Positions 27,228 through 37,098 of a stretch of 64,000 nt of DNA are shown here, piece after piece. A program made the position numbers and the translations under genes. Each line of letters begins with the position of its first letter. The first letter of the stretch is position 1. Source of the DNA: Rhizomicrobium sp. (GTDB taxonomy: Bacteria > Pseudomonadota > Alphaproteobacteria > Micropepsales > Micropepsaceae); contig JANWJQ010000020.1 of assembly GCA_025451875.1 (NCBI GenBank), forward strand, positions 28,998-92,997, given 5' to 3'. Below the pieces are notes generated by a model. The model was not told the DNA's origin, ran no database searches, and worked only from the letters and a program-made list of their open reading frames with translations.

Positions 27228-28427
27228 CTACTCGTGCCGTAGTGCCTCGATAGGATCGAGGCGCGCGGCGCGGCGTGCCGGGAAATAGCCGAACGCCACG
27301 CCGACACCCGCCGAGAACAGCACGGCAATCACAACGATGCCGGGCTGGAAAACAAAAGGCAGCTTGAGGAAGTGCGCGGCCGTTGCCGATCCCGACAGGC
27401 CGATGATGATTCCGATCACCCCGCCCAATGCGCTCATCACAACCGCCTCGATCAGGAACTGCAGCAGCACATCGCGCTCGCGCGCGCCGATGGCAAGACG
27501 GATTCCGATCTCGCGTGTACGCTCGGTCACCGACACGAGCATCACATTCATGATGCCGATGCCGCCGACAAGAAGGCTGACGGCGGCGACGGCGGAAAGA
27601 AACGCCGTAAGAATGGCCGTGGTGGATTCCACCGTGCGCGCGATTTCCTGCATATCGTTGACGTCAAAATTGTCGGCTTCGCCCGCCACCAGATGCCGCC
27701 GCTCGCGCATCAGCCGCTCAAGCTCACCCTTGATATGTGACACGTCATTGGCGTTCTGCGCCGATACCAGGACGATGTTGACGTTCGTGTTGCCCGCGAG
27801 CCGCCTTTGCACGGCAGACAGCGGCATGACAACAACGTCGTCCTGATCCTGGCCAAAGGTCGATTGCCCCTTGGATTCCAGAAGCCCGATGATCTCGCAG
27901 GAGACTTTGTTGACGCGCATCTTTTCGCCGATCGGATTGGCGGTGCCGAACAATTCCTTGCGCACTGTCTCGCCGACGACGCAGGCGGCCTTGCCGCTGC
28001 GCAATTCGCCGAGCGTGAACTGACGTCCCGATGCCAGACGCCAATCGCGGGCGATGAACACCGCATTGGTAGATCCCGTCACCTGCGTCGAATGGTTTTT
28101 GCTGCCGTTCACGGCGATGGCCGATTGCTCGGCTTCGGGCGCAACGGCCGCCAGGCCCGGAATTTCGCGGGCGATGGCGTCCGCGTCGGCCGCGGTGAAG
28201 GGTGTAGAGCCCATCGGGGGGCCGCGCCGCGAGCCGGGAATGATAACCAGCAGATTGCGGCCCATATTGGCGATTTCGGATGTCACGCCCTTCGTCGCCG
28301 CGGTGCCCAGCGACACCATCGCGATGACCGCGCCAACGCCGATGATGATGCCCAGCGTGGTGAGGGCGGCGCGCATCAGATTGTTGCGGATCTCGCGCAG
28401 CGCCAGAAGAAATGCGTTCGCGATCAT
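27228..28427 (-). CDS. MacB-type ABC transporter permease
   Basis: FtsX-like: LTTLGIIIGVGAVIAMVSLG..., LLVGGIGIMNVMLVSVTERTREIGIRLAIGAR. Confidence 0.93.
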   Translation of the reverse strand: MIANAFLLALREIRNNLMRAALTTLGIIIGVGAVIAMVSLGTAATKGVTSEIANMGRNLLVIIPGSRRGPPMGSTPFTAADADAIAREIPGLAAVAPEAEQSAIAVNGSKNHSTQVTGSTNAVFIARDWRLASGRQFTLGELRSGKAACVVGETVRKELFGTANPIGEKMRVNKVSCEIIGLLESKGQSTFGQDQDDVVVMPLSAVQRRLAGNTNVNIVLVSAQNANDVSHIKGELERLMRERRHLVAGEADNFDVNDMQEIARTVESTTAILTAFLSAVAAVSLLVGGIGIMNVMLVSVTERTREIGIRLAIGARERDVLLQFLIEAVVMSALGGVIGIIIGLSGSATAAHFLKLPFVFQPGIVVIAVLFSAGVGVAFGYFPARRAARLDPIEALRHE

Positions 28428-29122
28428 GCGGTCCCCTTCGCCGTGTCCGAAACGATCCTGCCGTCGTGGAAGCGCACCTGCCGCCTGGCATAGGCGGCGA
28501 CATCTTCTTCATGCGTCACCAAGACAATGGTGATGCCGCTGTCGTCGTTCAGCTTGCGCAGCAGCGCCATGATCTCGTGACTTTTCTGGCTGTCGAGATT
28601 GCCTGTTGGTTCATCCGCGAACACCACGGACGGATGGGTGACGAGCGCACGGGCGATGGCGACGCGTTGCTGCTGGCCGCCCGACAGCTCTGCTGAGGTA
28701 TGATGGGCGCGATTGCCAAGACCCACTTGCTCCAGAACCTTCAGCGCCTGCGCATGCCGCTCGGCCTTGGGGACGCCGCGATAGACGAGGGGCAGTTCAA
28801 GATTTTCCACAGCGGTGGTCCGCTTCAGAAGATTGAAGCCCTGGAAAACGAAACCGATATAATAGCGGCGCAGCAAGGCAAGCTGATCGCGCGAGAGCGA
28901 GCCGACATCCGTGCCGCGGAAGAAGTAATGACCGCCCGTCGGCGTATCGAGGCAGCCCAGGATATTCATAGTGGTGGACTTGCCGGAGCCGGACGGACCC
29001 ATCACGGCGACGAATTCGCCGTCCTCAATGGTCAGATCGATGCCATCGAGCGCGTTCACCTGCGCTTCGCCGCTGCCATAGATTTTGGTCACGCCGCGAA
29101 GCTGGATGAGCGGCGTGCTCAT
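28424..29122 (-). CDS. MacB-type ABC transporter ATP-binding protein
   Basis: Walker [25 protein letters not shown], Walker [13 protein letters not shown]. Confidence 0.96.
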   Translation of the reverse strand: MSTPLIQLRGVTKIYGSGEAQVNALDGIDLTIEDGEFVAVMGPSGSGKSTTMNILGCLDTPTGGHYFFRGTDVGSLSRDQLALLRRYYIGFVFQGFNLLKRTTAVENLELPLVYRGVPKAERHAQALKVLEQVGLGNRAHHTSAELSGGQQQRVAIARALVTHPSVVFADEPTGNLDSQKSHEIMALLRKLNDDSGITIVLVTHEEDVAAYARRQVRFHDGRIVSDTAKGTA

Positions 29123-30300
29123 TTTTTGGTGTCGGGTTGCTTGATGTCGGTGACGACTTTGTCGCCGGCCTTCAGGTCGCCGGAGAGAACTTGCGTCGAG
29201 CGGCCGTCGGTCGGGCCGAGCTTCAGATCGTGCGGCTTCAGGGTGCGCCCATCCTCGACCCAGACGCGGCCTTCACTCGCCTCGCTGGGCGGTGGCGGCG
29301 CCGTTTTGGAAACCTCTTCGGGCGCGATGAAGCGCAGCGCCGCGTTCGGCACCATCAGCGTTTCGGCGATCTTGGCGGCGGTGATCGTCGCCGTTGCCGT
29401 CATGCCGGGCTTCAGCAGCAAGCTCTTGTTCTGCACCAGCAGCACGCCGCGATAGGTGACGACGTTGTTGGTGGTCTGTGGCGCGTTGTGCACGGAGATC
29501 AGCGTCGCCGGGAAGTTGCGATTGGGATAGGCGTCCACGGTGAAGTTGGCATGCTGGCCGGGCCGGACCGCGCCGACATCGGCTTCGTCGATATCGACGT
29601 CCAGTTCCATCTGCGAAAGATCGCTCGCCAGCGTGAACAGCACCGGCGTCGTCATCGCGGCGACGAGCGTCTGGCCGACGGCGACTTTCTTGTCCAGCAC
29701 TACGCCATTGATCGGGGAGAAGATGGTGGCCTTGCTCAGCTGTGTTTCGAAAGACTTCACTTGCGCCTGCGCCAGCGCGACGCCGGCCTTGGCGCGGCCA
29801 AAATCGCCGGTGGCGACATCGTATTCCTGCGGCGACACGGCGTTGCTTTTGCGCAGCTTGGCATAGCGCGAGATCGTCTGTTGATCCTGCTGCAGCGTCG
29901 CGCGCGATTGCGCCAGCGTGGCGCGCGCCTGATCGAGTTGCGCCTGGATCGCGTCGGTGTTGATCTTGGCGAGCTTCTCGCCCTTGGTTACGTGGTCATT
30001 GTAGTCGGCATAGAGCGCGTCGATGCGCCCCGATACTTCCGATCCGACATCCACCTGGTCGCGCGGGGCCAGCGTGCCGGTCGCGCTGACCGTGATCGAC
30101 AAGGGCCCGCGCGTCAGCTCGGCGGTGACATATTGCTCGGGCTTCGAGCCGCCGAAGACGAAGAACAGCAGGATGAGAAAAGCGAGCGCGCCGCCGGCCG
30201 CGATGGCGATCTGCTTGCGCGAGAAGCGGGCGAGGCGGGTGTTCAACCCCAGCCGGCTGATCATGTCGGTATCGGGGGTGGGCGGCGTCTGATCGTTCAA
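29119..30300 (-). CDS. MacA-type periplasmic adaptor subunit
   Basis: RGPLSITVSATGTLAPRDQVDVGSEVSGRI, coiled-coil hairpin, barrel-sandwich domain; next to macB-like genes. Confidence 0.93.
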   Translation of the reverse strand: MNDQTPPTPDTDMISRLGLNTRLARFSRKQIAIAAGGALAFLILLFFVFGGSKPEQYVTAELTRGPLSITVSATGTLAPRDQVDVGSEVSGRIDALYADYNDHVTKGEKLAKINTDAIQAQLDQARATLAQSRATLQQDQQTISRYAKLRKSNAVSPQEYDVATGDFGRAKAGVALAQAQVKSFETQLSKATIFSPINGVVLDKKVAVGQTLVAAMTTPVLFTLASDLSQMELDVDIDEADVGAVRPGQHANFTVDAYPNRNFPATLISVHNAPQTTNNVVTYRGVLLVQNKSLLLKPGMTATATITAAKIAETLMVPNAALRFIAPEEVSKTAPPPPSEASEGRVWVEDGRTLKPHDLKLGPTDGRSTQVLSGDLKAGDKVVTDIKQPDTKK

Positions 30301-30326
30301 GAAATCGACTTTCGAAAACCCCGGCT

Positions 30327-30357
30327 CTTATCTCTGTATCCCCGTGGGATAGGTCAA
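30327..30357 (-). promoter_or_regulatory. Candidate macA promoter with dyad in a 19-bp spacer
   Basis: Minus-strand TTGACC-N19-GATAAG; the spacer contains TATCCC-ACG-GGGATA. Confidence 0.45.
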
Positions 30358-31886
30358 GTCCCGGAGCAGCGCCCCTTCTGGATTAAAATGTAATTCATCG
30401 TGTTGCGGTGCGTTTTGCTGGTCAGCAGGGCCGCATTCACGTCGCCGCGCGTGGTGGCATCCTTGATGGTGACCGCGTAGTTGGCGGCGAGATAGTCAGT
30501 GAGGTCTTTGGGCGGTGCGTGATCGCCGTCCCAGACCAGAAGGCAGGGGCCGGAAACCGGCGGCCCGAACACCTGCACCGGATAACCGGGCGTCACCACG
30601 CGCGCTTGCGGGAAGACGCCGCGCAGGTTACCGCCCAGATCATAGGTCCCCGCGAGGATCGTTCCATGGTCGAAACCGGCGCGGCTGAAGGCGCGCGCAT
30701 AGGTCTTCATCGGCCAGTATTCGCGGCATTCCTTGCAGTTCTTTGCATGCGTCTCATAGACGCCGACACGCGCGCCGACGACACCAAGTGCAAAGACCAG
30801 CGCGATGGCAGCGAAGATCTTGTTATTGCGATCGTTCACGCCAGCGATGCGCGCGCGCAGGAAGAGATAGATCGGTAGCGGCATCGCCACCTGATGCATC
30901 CAGCGCGCCTTGAAAGCTTCGGTGCCAATGAAGAAAACAGCCACCAGCATCATCAGCATGCCGGCGAGCATCGTGATTTCGTAAAGCCGCAGCCAATCAA
31001 GGTCGTCATTGTCCGTGACGACAAGCTTCTTGCAGGCGCGCCAATAGAGAAGCGGGAAGATAACGATGAAAGGCAGGCCGAAGCTGATAAGCGCCCAGAC
31101 GAGGTCACCCGTGCCGATCAGCCAGTTCACTGGCGAGAATTCCGGCCCCTGTCCCTTAGTGATGGTCTTGGCGAGAGTGAAGAGCGAATATTCATTCGCA
31201 TAAGACCACCACACATAAGGCGCGATGATCGCCAGCGTGAGGACGATCGCAAGTATCAGTGGCCCGATCTTTATGCGGGCGCGAAAGCGCGGGGTCAGAG
31301 CGACGCCGATGGCAAACGCCACCGGCAAAACCAGAAACACATACTTGGAGAGAATGCCCAGACCGGTGATTGCCGCCAGCAGCAGATAATCGCGCGGGCT
31401 TCCGTTTGTGAGCACGTGCGTGCCGACCCACAGGAACGCCGCCAGCATCGTCGCCAGCAGAACCGTGTGCATCAGATCGACAAGCGGTAGCCATCCCATC
31501 ACGAATGTGGTGAGCAGCCCGAAGGTCGCGAGCGCCGCCATGCGCGTGTCGCGGATAACGATGCGGGCGGCGGCAAAATAGGCGGCAAGGCCGCCCGCCA
31601 TGATGACGTATTTGAGCAAAAAGAAAGCGGCGCGGCTGTTGTTCGTTGCGGTCAGCGTTCCCCAACTCAACCATGTGATGAGCGGCGGATGGCGGAAGCG
31701 ATAACCCCATTGCAGGCTCTGGCCGAACAACATCTGTTCGGATTCATCCAGCGTGAAATTGGGAGAGAGCAGATAGCGCACCAGAAAATGCACGGCGCAG
31801 TAAAGAGCCAGGAAGGCGACGACGCTGGAAGGCTCCGCGAGGTCGGACCAGATATCGCGGCGCTTGCGCTTCGTTGCAGCCGTCAT
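30354..31886 (-). CDS. GT39/ArnT-like membrane glycosyltransferase
   Basis: Multi-TM protein with DESEQM and FRHPPLITWLSW near the N-terminus. Confidence 0.82.
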   Translation of the reverse strand: MTAATKRKRRDIWSDLAEPSSVVAFLALYCAVHFLVRYLLSPNFTLDESEQMLFGQSLQWGYRFRHPPLITWLSWGTLTATNNSRAAFFLLKYVIMAGGLAAYFAAARIVIRDTRMAALATFGLLTTFVMGWLPLVDLMHTVLLATMLAAFLWVGTHVLTNGSPRDYLLLAAITGLGILSKYVFLVLPVAFAIGVALTPRFRARIKIGPLILAIVLTLAIIAPYVWWSYANEYSLFTLAKTITKGQGPEFSPVNWLIGTGDLVWALISFGLPFIVIFPLLYWRACKKLVVTDNDDLDWLRLYEITMLAGMLMMLVAVFFIGTEAFKARWMHQVAMPLPIYLFLRARIAGVNDRNNKIFAAIALVFALGVVGARVGVYETHAKNCKECREYWPMKTYARAFSRAGFDHGTILAGTYDLGGNLRGVFPQARVVTPGYPVQVFGPPVSGPCLLVWDGDHAPPKDLTDYLAANYAVTIKDATTRGDVNAALLTSKTHRNTMNYILIQKGRCSGT

Positions 31887-32683
31887 GTTCGCGCTATTTC
31901 CTCGGCTTCGGCGGGCGTGCCGCGGCGCATCAGCCAGAATACGCCGAGCAGATCGAAGATGCCTGCCGCGAGGCGGTCGAAGAAGCCATATTTGGAAACA
32001 CCGGCCACGCGCGCGCGGTCCTCGATGTCCACCTGCAGAATGCTGTAGCCGCTACGCCGCGTCAGCGCCGGCAGGAAGCGATGCATGCCATCGAAAAACG
32101 GGAAGCGTTGCGCGACCGGTGTGCGGATCAGTTTGAATCCGCAGCCGGTGTCCTTGGTGTCGTCGCGCAGCAGGTTGCGACGGATCAGATTGGCGGTCCG
32201 CGACGACAGCCATTTGACCGCGCCGTCATTACGCCGCTTGCGGACACCCGCCACGATTCCGAGTTTGGGATCGGGCATCGGCGCGTGGATCATCTTCCAG
32301 ACGCGTGCGACGTCCTGGGGATCGTTCTGCCGGTCGCCGTCCAGCGTCTGCACCCAAGGCGCGCGCGCGGCGAAGAAGCCGGTCACAAGCCCCGCGCTTT
32401 TTCCCGAACGCTTCAAATGATGGAAGAGGCGTATATTGGGATCGAGCGCTGCGGCCTGCTCCATTTCCGCCGGCGATGAATCGGATGAGCCGTCATCGAT
32501 GAAGATGAGTTCATAGCGGCACACCCCCATGAGGGCTGCCCGGACCTCTTCGGCCAGGGGCAGGATGTTTCCGGCCTCGTTGAAGACGGGCACGATGACG
32601 GAAAGTTCGGGCGCGGGGTCTGCGGCCACAAGATGTGCCCTTTTGTCGAGGAATGGCGTCCATATCGTGGATCGCCGTCCCAT
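31883..32683 (-). CDS. GT2-family (dolichol-phosphate mannosyltransferase-like) glycosyltransferase
   Basis: [38 protein letters not shown]. Confidence 0.92.
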   Translation of the reverse strand: MGRRSTIWTPFLDKRAHLVAADPAPELSVIVPVFNEAGNILPLAEEVRAALMGVCRYELIFIDDGSSDSSPAEMEQAAALDPNIRLFHHLKRSGKSAGLVTGFFAARAPWVQTLDGDRQNDPQDVARVWKMIHAPMPDPKLGIVAGVRKRRNDGAVKWLSSRTANLIRRNLLRDDTKDTGCGFKLIRTPVAQRFPFFDGMHRFLPALTRRSGYSILQVDIEDRARVAGVSKYGFFDRLAAGIFDLLGVFWLMRRGTPAEAEEIART

Positions 32684-32765
32684 AGCAAGTTTGAGATGTT
32701 TAACGCCTGTTAACCCTCTGGGCCTAGAAAAATCGCTGCTTTTCAATGGTTGGCGGCGCGGGCCG

Positions 32766-34856
32766 ATGGCGAAGAAGAAAAAGTCCAAGCGCAAGGTCGA
32801 GCCACAGTTCGAGCGGCGCATCAAGACGATCGCCGAGCGCGAGCCGCCCGAGCCTGACTATTACGACGACGAAGAAGAAGACGATTACGAGCCCCAACAG
32901 CATTCGCGCCGCGCATCGCACGATGAAGAGGATTCGGGCAGGCCGCAGCGCAGCTGGCCTTATGTTCTGGCGCTATTGTTCGCCTGGGGCATCATTGGCG
33001 GTGCGGTGTTCTTCTCGCACTGGATTTCGGAGCTGCCCGATACGCGTGGCCTTCTCGCACAGGGCCCCTCACATGACATCACCATTCTCGATGTGCATGG
33101 ACGCCAGATCGCAAGGCGGGGGCTGACGCATGGAACGATGGTGGATGTGTCCAATCTGCCGTCTTATGTGCCCGAGGCATTTATCGCGATCGAGGATCGC
33201 CGCTTTCGCGATCATTTCGGTCTCGATCCCATCGGTCTTGCGCGTGCCGCCTTCGAGAACATGATCGCCGGGCATGTGACGCAAGGCGGATCGACGCTTA
33301 CGCAGCAGCTTGCGAAAAATCTCTTCCTCGATCCGAAACGCACCTTCGAGCGCAAGACGCAGGAAGCGTTCCTCGCGCTCTATCTGGAGTCGCGCTACAC
33401 CAAGGATCAGATTCTCACGCTCTATCTCAACCGCGTCTATTTCGGCGATGGGGTGACCGGCATCGAAGCGGCCGCGGAGGCTTTCTTTGGAAAGCCGGCA
33501 TCGCAGCTCACGCTTCCCGAAGCGGCCATGCTCGCGGGTTCTGTGAAAGCGCCTACACGCTACAATCCGGTCTTCCATGCAGATGCATCGGTGACGCGTG
33601 GCGCTGTTGTGCTGCGCGCGATGGAGAATGCGGGCTTCATCACCGATGGTCAGCGCGCGGCAGCGCAGGCCACGCGGCCGCGCGTCGTGCGCGATACGGC
33701 CACGGATGGCTCGGGCTATTTTTCCGACTGGGTCGTCAGCCAGATCGACAATTATGTCGGAAGCATCACCGAACCGGTTGTCGTGCAGACGACATTTGAT
33801 TTGACGACACAAGAAGAAGCCGAGCGCGCCGTGGCGCGGAATTTCGCGCAATATGCCGCCAAGCTTCATGCAAGCCAGGCCGCACTTGTTGCGATGACGC
33901 CCAATGGCGCGATCCGCGCCATGGTCGGTGGCCGCGCATACGCACAGAGCCCTTACAACCGCGCGACGTCCGCGTTGCGCCAGCCGGGATCGGCGTTCAA
34001 GCCGTTCCTCTATCTCACCGCGTTCGAACACGGCCACAAGCCATCCGACATGATGAATGACGGGCCTATCAATATTCACGGCTGGAAGCCCGGTAATTAC
34101 GAAGGTCACTTCGAAGGGGAGATGACTCTCACGCATGCCTTCGCGAAATCGTCCAACGTCGTGGCGGCGCAACTAATTGTCGAAGTCGGTCCGAAGGCGG
34201 TTGCGAAAACCGCGCATCGTCTCGGCATCAATTCCAGCCTGCTTGCGGTGCCGTCGCTGGCGCTGGGCTCGTCCGCCGTGACGCCGCTCGAGCTCACAGC
34301 CGCTTATGCACCCTTCGCCAATGGCGGCAATGCCGTTATTCCTTATGGCATCAGCGCCATCGCGACGAAGAAGGGCAAGCTGATCTGGGAGCGCAAAGGC
34401 TCCGGCCGCGGCCGCGTGATGTCGGAAGAGAATGCGGCGGAAGTCGTGAGCTTGATGACGGAAGTCGTCGCAACCGGCACTGGCAAGGCGGCGCGATTGG
34501 ATGAACGCCCAAGCGCCGGCAAGACCGGCACAACGCAGGACTTCCACGATGCCTGGTTCGTCGGCTTCACTGCCGATCTTGTCACCGGGGTTTGGGTCGG
34601 CAATGACGACAACTCGTCCATGGTGCATTCGACCGGCGGCGTGTTGCCTGCGCATGTGTTCCACAGCTTCATGGAAGACGCTGAGAAGGGCCTTCCCGTG
34701 AAACCGCTTTCGGCCATTGCTGCGATGCCGGTTGCCGAAGTGCCGTCCGACGCAACACCGGTTACTCCGGCAGCCGAGAAGCCGCCTGCGACCATTGAGG
34801 ATATCCTCAACCGTCTCGCGGGCACGGGAACGCAATCGTCGGTTACGCCGCAATAA
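32766..34856 (+). CDS. mrcA: Penicillin-binding protein 1A (transglycosylase/transpeptidase)
   Basis: [58 protein letters not shown]. Confidence 0.95.
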   Translation: MAKKKKSKRKVEPQFERRIKTIAEREPPEPDYYDDEEEDDYEPQQHSRRASHDEEDSGRPQRSWPYVLALLFAWGIIGGAVFFSHWISELPDTRGLLAQGPSHDITILDVHGRQIARRGLTHGTMVDVSNLPSYVPEAFIAIEDRRFRDHFGLDPIGLARAAFENMIAGHVTQGGSTLTQQLAKNLFLDPKRTFERKTQEAFLALYLESRYTKDQILTLYLNRVYFGDGVTGIEAAAEAFFGKPASQLTLPEAAMLAGSVKAPTRYNPVFHADASVTRGAVVLRAMENAGFITDGQRAAAQATRPRVVRDTATDGSGYFSDWVVSQIDNYVGSITEPVVVQTTFDLTTQEEAERAVARNFAQYAAKLHASQAALVAMTPNGAIRAMVGGRAYAQSPYNRATSALRQPGSAFKPFLYLTAFEHGHKPSDMMNDGPINIHGWKPGNYEGHFEGEMTLTHAFAKSSNVVAAQLIVEVGPKAVAKTAHRLGINSSLLAVPSLALGSSAVTPLELTAAYAPFANGGNAVIPYGISAIATKKGKLIWERKGSGRGRVMSEENAAEVVSLMTEVVATGTGKAARLDERPSAGKTGTTQDFHDAWFVGFTADLVTGVWVGNDDNSSMVHSTGGVLPAHVFHSFMEDAEKGLPVKPLSAIAAMPVAEVPSDATPVTPAAEKPPATIEDILNRLAGTGTQSSVTPQ

Positions 34857-34892
34857 GTTGCGAAGAGAAGCAGCGCTCAATAGGTTGCGCGC

Positions 34893-35507
34893 ATGCGCTC
34901 GCCTACCGAGATTCTCTACAATTTTCACTGGGTCGTTCCCGGCGAGGCCGCGCGTTCCGCGCAGGCCTATCTTGGGTTTCTCGGACCGTTTCTGTCGGGG
35001 CATGGCATTCGCAGCGTCATCAATCTGCGTGGGCCGAACGAAGATTTCCGCTGGTGGCGTTCCGAAAAACGTGTGACCGCTGCGCGCGGCATCGCTCATT
35101 TCGATACAATGCTGAATTCGCGCCGCCTGCCGACAAAGCAGATGCTGCTCGATCTCATCTCCGCCTTCGATACTGCGCCCAAACCTTTGCTCGTCAAATG
35201 TTCGGGCGGGCAAGATCGCTCAAGTTTCGCGGGCGCGCTTTATATCGTGCATCGCAAAGGCTGGACGGCATTCGATGAAGCGCTGATGCAATTTGCGCGC
35301 TGGCCCTATCTGCACCGTCCCAAGGCGCAGCAACGCTGGTTGAAGCCATTCCTGACATTCGCGCGCGACGACGCCAAGGGAAAGCCGATCGCGCAATGGA
35401 TTGGCGAGAGCTATACCGACAAGCGGCTCAAGGCATGGCTGGAAGCAAACGATTTGGGCGATGCGTTTCGCGGTCTCTATCTGCCCGGAACGGCGCCCGG
35501 AGCCTGA
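34893..35507 (+). CDS. Protein-tyrosine/dual-specificity phosphatase-like protein
   Basis: VINLRGPNEDF and Cx5R loop KCSGGQDRSS. Confidence 0.8.
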   Translation: MRSPTEILYNFHWVVPGEAARSAQAYLGFLGPFLSGHGIRSVINLRGPNEDFRWWRSEKRVTAARGIAHFDTMLNSRRLPTKQMLLDLISAFDTAPKPLLVKCSGGQDRSSFAGALYIVHRKGWTAFDEALMQFARWPYLHRPKAQQRWLKPFLTFARDDAKGKPIAQWIGESYTDKRLKAWLEANDLGDAFRGLYLPGTAPGA

Positions 35508-35510
35508 GCG

Positions 35511-36134
35511 ATGCTGCGCGCATCGAAGCTCACCGTTGCCGACGGCGTGTTCCTCTGGCCCGGCGCCCTGGACATGAAAACTCAAAGCGATCTCGTCGCG
35601 GAGATTTTCCGGAAAATCGAAGATGCGCCGTTCTATCGGCCGGTCATGCCGGGATCGGGCAAAGCCTTCTCCGTGGAAGAGACGAATTTTGGTCCCCTCG
35701 GTTGGATATCCGACCGCAGCGGCTATCGCTACGAGCCTGCGCATCCGGTGACGAAGCGGCCATGGCCTTCGATTCCGAAACTGCTGCTGAATTTATGGGA
35801 CGAAGCGACGGGTTATGCCGCGCCGCCGGAGTGTTGCCTGGTCAATCTCTATCGCGGGCCGGCGAAGATGGGCCTTCATCAAGACAGGGACGAGGCGGCG
35901 CTCGGTGCGCCCGTGCTTTCCGTGTCGCTGGGCGAGGAGGCCGTCTTCCGGATTGGGGTCACCAGCCGCAAAGGGCCTACCAGGAGCGTGAAATTGGCTT
36001 CTGGCGACGTCCTGACTTTCGGAGGACCTGCCCGGCTGGCCTATCACGGGATCGACCGGGTCGTGGCCGGGACGTCTCGACTCATTCCGGGTGGGGGACG
36101 GATCAACCTGACCCTGCGTCGGATAACATCCTGA
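35511..36134 (+). CDS. AlkB-type 2OG-Fe(II) dioxygenase
   Basis: VNLYRGPAKMGLHQDRDE (HxD), SVSLGEEAVFRIG, YHGIDRVVAGTS..., INLTLRRI. Confidence 0.92.
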   Translation: MLRASKLTVADGVFLWPGALDMKTQSDLVAEIFRKIEDAPFYRPVMPGSGKAFSVEETNFGPLGWISDRSGYRYEPAHPVTKRPWPSIPKLLLNLWDEATGYAAPPECCLVNLYRGPAKMGLHQDRDEAALGAPVLSVSLGEEAVFRIGVTSRKGPTRSVKLASGDVLTFGGPARLAYHGIDRVVAGTSRLIPGGGRINLTLRRITS

Positions 36135-36141
36135 TCTTGCA

Positions 36142-36176
36142 AATAAAAAGACGCCCGATCGGGGGGCCGACCGGGC
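36142..36176 (-). terminator. Intrinsic terminator of the sRNA candidate
   Basis: GCCCGGTCGG-CCCC-CCGATCGGGC, then GTCTTTTTATTT on the minus strand. Confidence 0.75.
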
Positions 36177-36290
36177 GCCGTGCGCCGTTACGCGCGGGTA
36201 CCGGGAGGGGATGACCGGTACCTTCGAAGGGGCGACGCCCAGCGTGCGAGCGGGGGGGCAGTGCCTGCTGGACGATGATCGCCCTTCCGA
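36143..36290 (-). ncRNA. Candidate orphan small RNA (about 148 nt)
   Basis: Minus strand has -35/-10 TTGCAA-N17-TAGGTT (36296-36324), GAAGGGCGA/TCGCCCCTTC outer stem, CGTCCAGC/GCTGGGCG inner stem, GGTACCGG/CCGGTACC hairpin, then GC-rich terminator with TTTTTATTT. Confidence 0.6.
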
Positions 36291-36396
36291 GGACAAACCT
36301 ATGCACGAAAGCCACAGTTTGCAAGAATTCTTTTAAGAAATGGATTTAATGAAAATTTCCTAGTGACAGTCACTTTTTTGTGACGGGTATTTCGAA

Positions 36397-37053
36397 TCAA
36401 CCCTGACGTGCAGCAAGCCGTCGGTCCACAGCCGCTCGCCAGCTTTCGGCAAGCCCCGGCGCAGCCAGAACGTGTTTTAGAATTTCGTTGGGCGCCCGGC
36501 CCAGCACGGCAAAAAAGGCTTCGCGTACATTCGCCGCACCGCTGGAGTGGACGCGTTCCAGCCACGCATTCTCAGCCGGCGCAAAACCTTCCTGCGTCAC
36601 GCGCAGATAAAATCCGCAACGTCCTGCGAGCGTCATCAGCTGCGGCGCGTCGCTGCGCTGCGTGTGGATCGCGAATTTGAAACAGGGCGCGCGTGGTTGC
36701 GCGACTTCCATTTCCACATCGCCCCAGCGAAAGCGGTCACCGATGCAGATCTCCGTTTCATCGCCGGATTCGAGCGTGAGATTTTCGCCGAAGGTTCCTG
36801 GCGAACAGGGCAACTGGTGCTCGGTTTCCCACCACGGCCAATGGGAGGTGGGATAGGCATAGACCGCCTTGTCAAAACCGCCATGGACGGTGAGATCGGC
36901 CTGGCCGTCGCCGTCGATATTAAGCTTGTCCACGAAGACCCGGTCACGCCCCACCGGCCGCTTGCCAATCCCCGACCGGACTGGCTCGCCGTTCATCAAG
37001 GCCACAATCTTTGGCCGGCCGACATTGACGGACAGAATGCGAAGCCTCATCAC
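36397..37053 (-). CDS. MOSC domain protein (YiiM-like)
   Basis: VNIDGDGQADLTVHGGFDKAVYAYPTSHWPWWE, GTFGENLT, QPRAPCFKF. Confidence 0.92.
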   Translation of the reverse strand: MMRLRILSVNVGRPKIVALMNGEPVRSGIGKRPVGRDRVFVDKLNIDGDGQADLTVHGGFDKAVYAYPTSHWPWWETEHQLPCSPGTFGENLTLESGDETEICIGDRFRWGDVEMEVAQPRAPCFKFAIHTQRSDAPQLMTLAGRCGFYLRVTQEGFAPAENAWLERVHSSGAANVREAFFAVLGRAPNEILKHVLAAPGLAESWRAAVDRRLAARQG

Positions 37054-37098
37054 CGTAGAATAGGCGCGCCCGCGCCGTACTCAATAACCGGACCTTGC

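Noticed and set aside
26108-27328. 406-aa minus-strand ORF opposite the GIN-repeat gene
   Set aside because: Repetitive translation (GTGDIRIEAAADIADGAVAGTGN...) simply mirrors the sense repeats; no independent start signal or domain.
32700-32715. TTTAACGCCTGTTAAC between the GT2 gene and mrcA as a possible CtrA box
   Set aside because: The TTAA half-sites are separated by 6 bp, not the canonical 7; left uncalled.
36380-36400. TTCGAATC-like T-loop suggesting a tRNA
   Set aside because: No matching acceptor, D-arm or anticodon arm nearby, and it overlaps the MOSC gene end.
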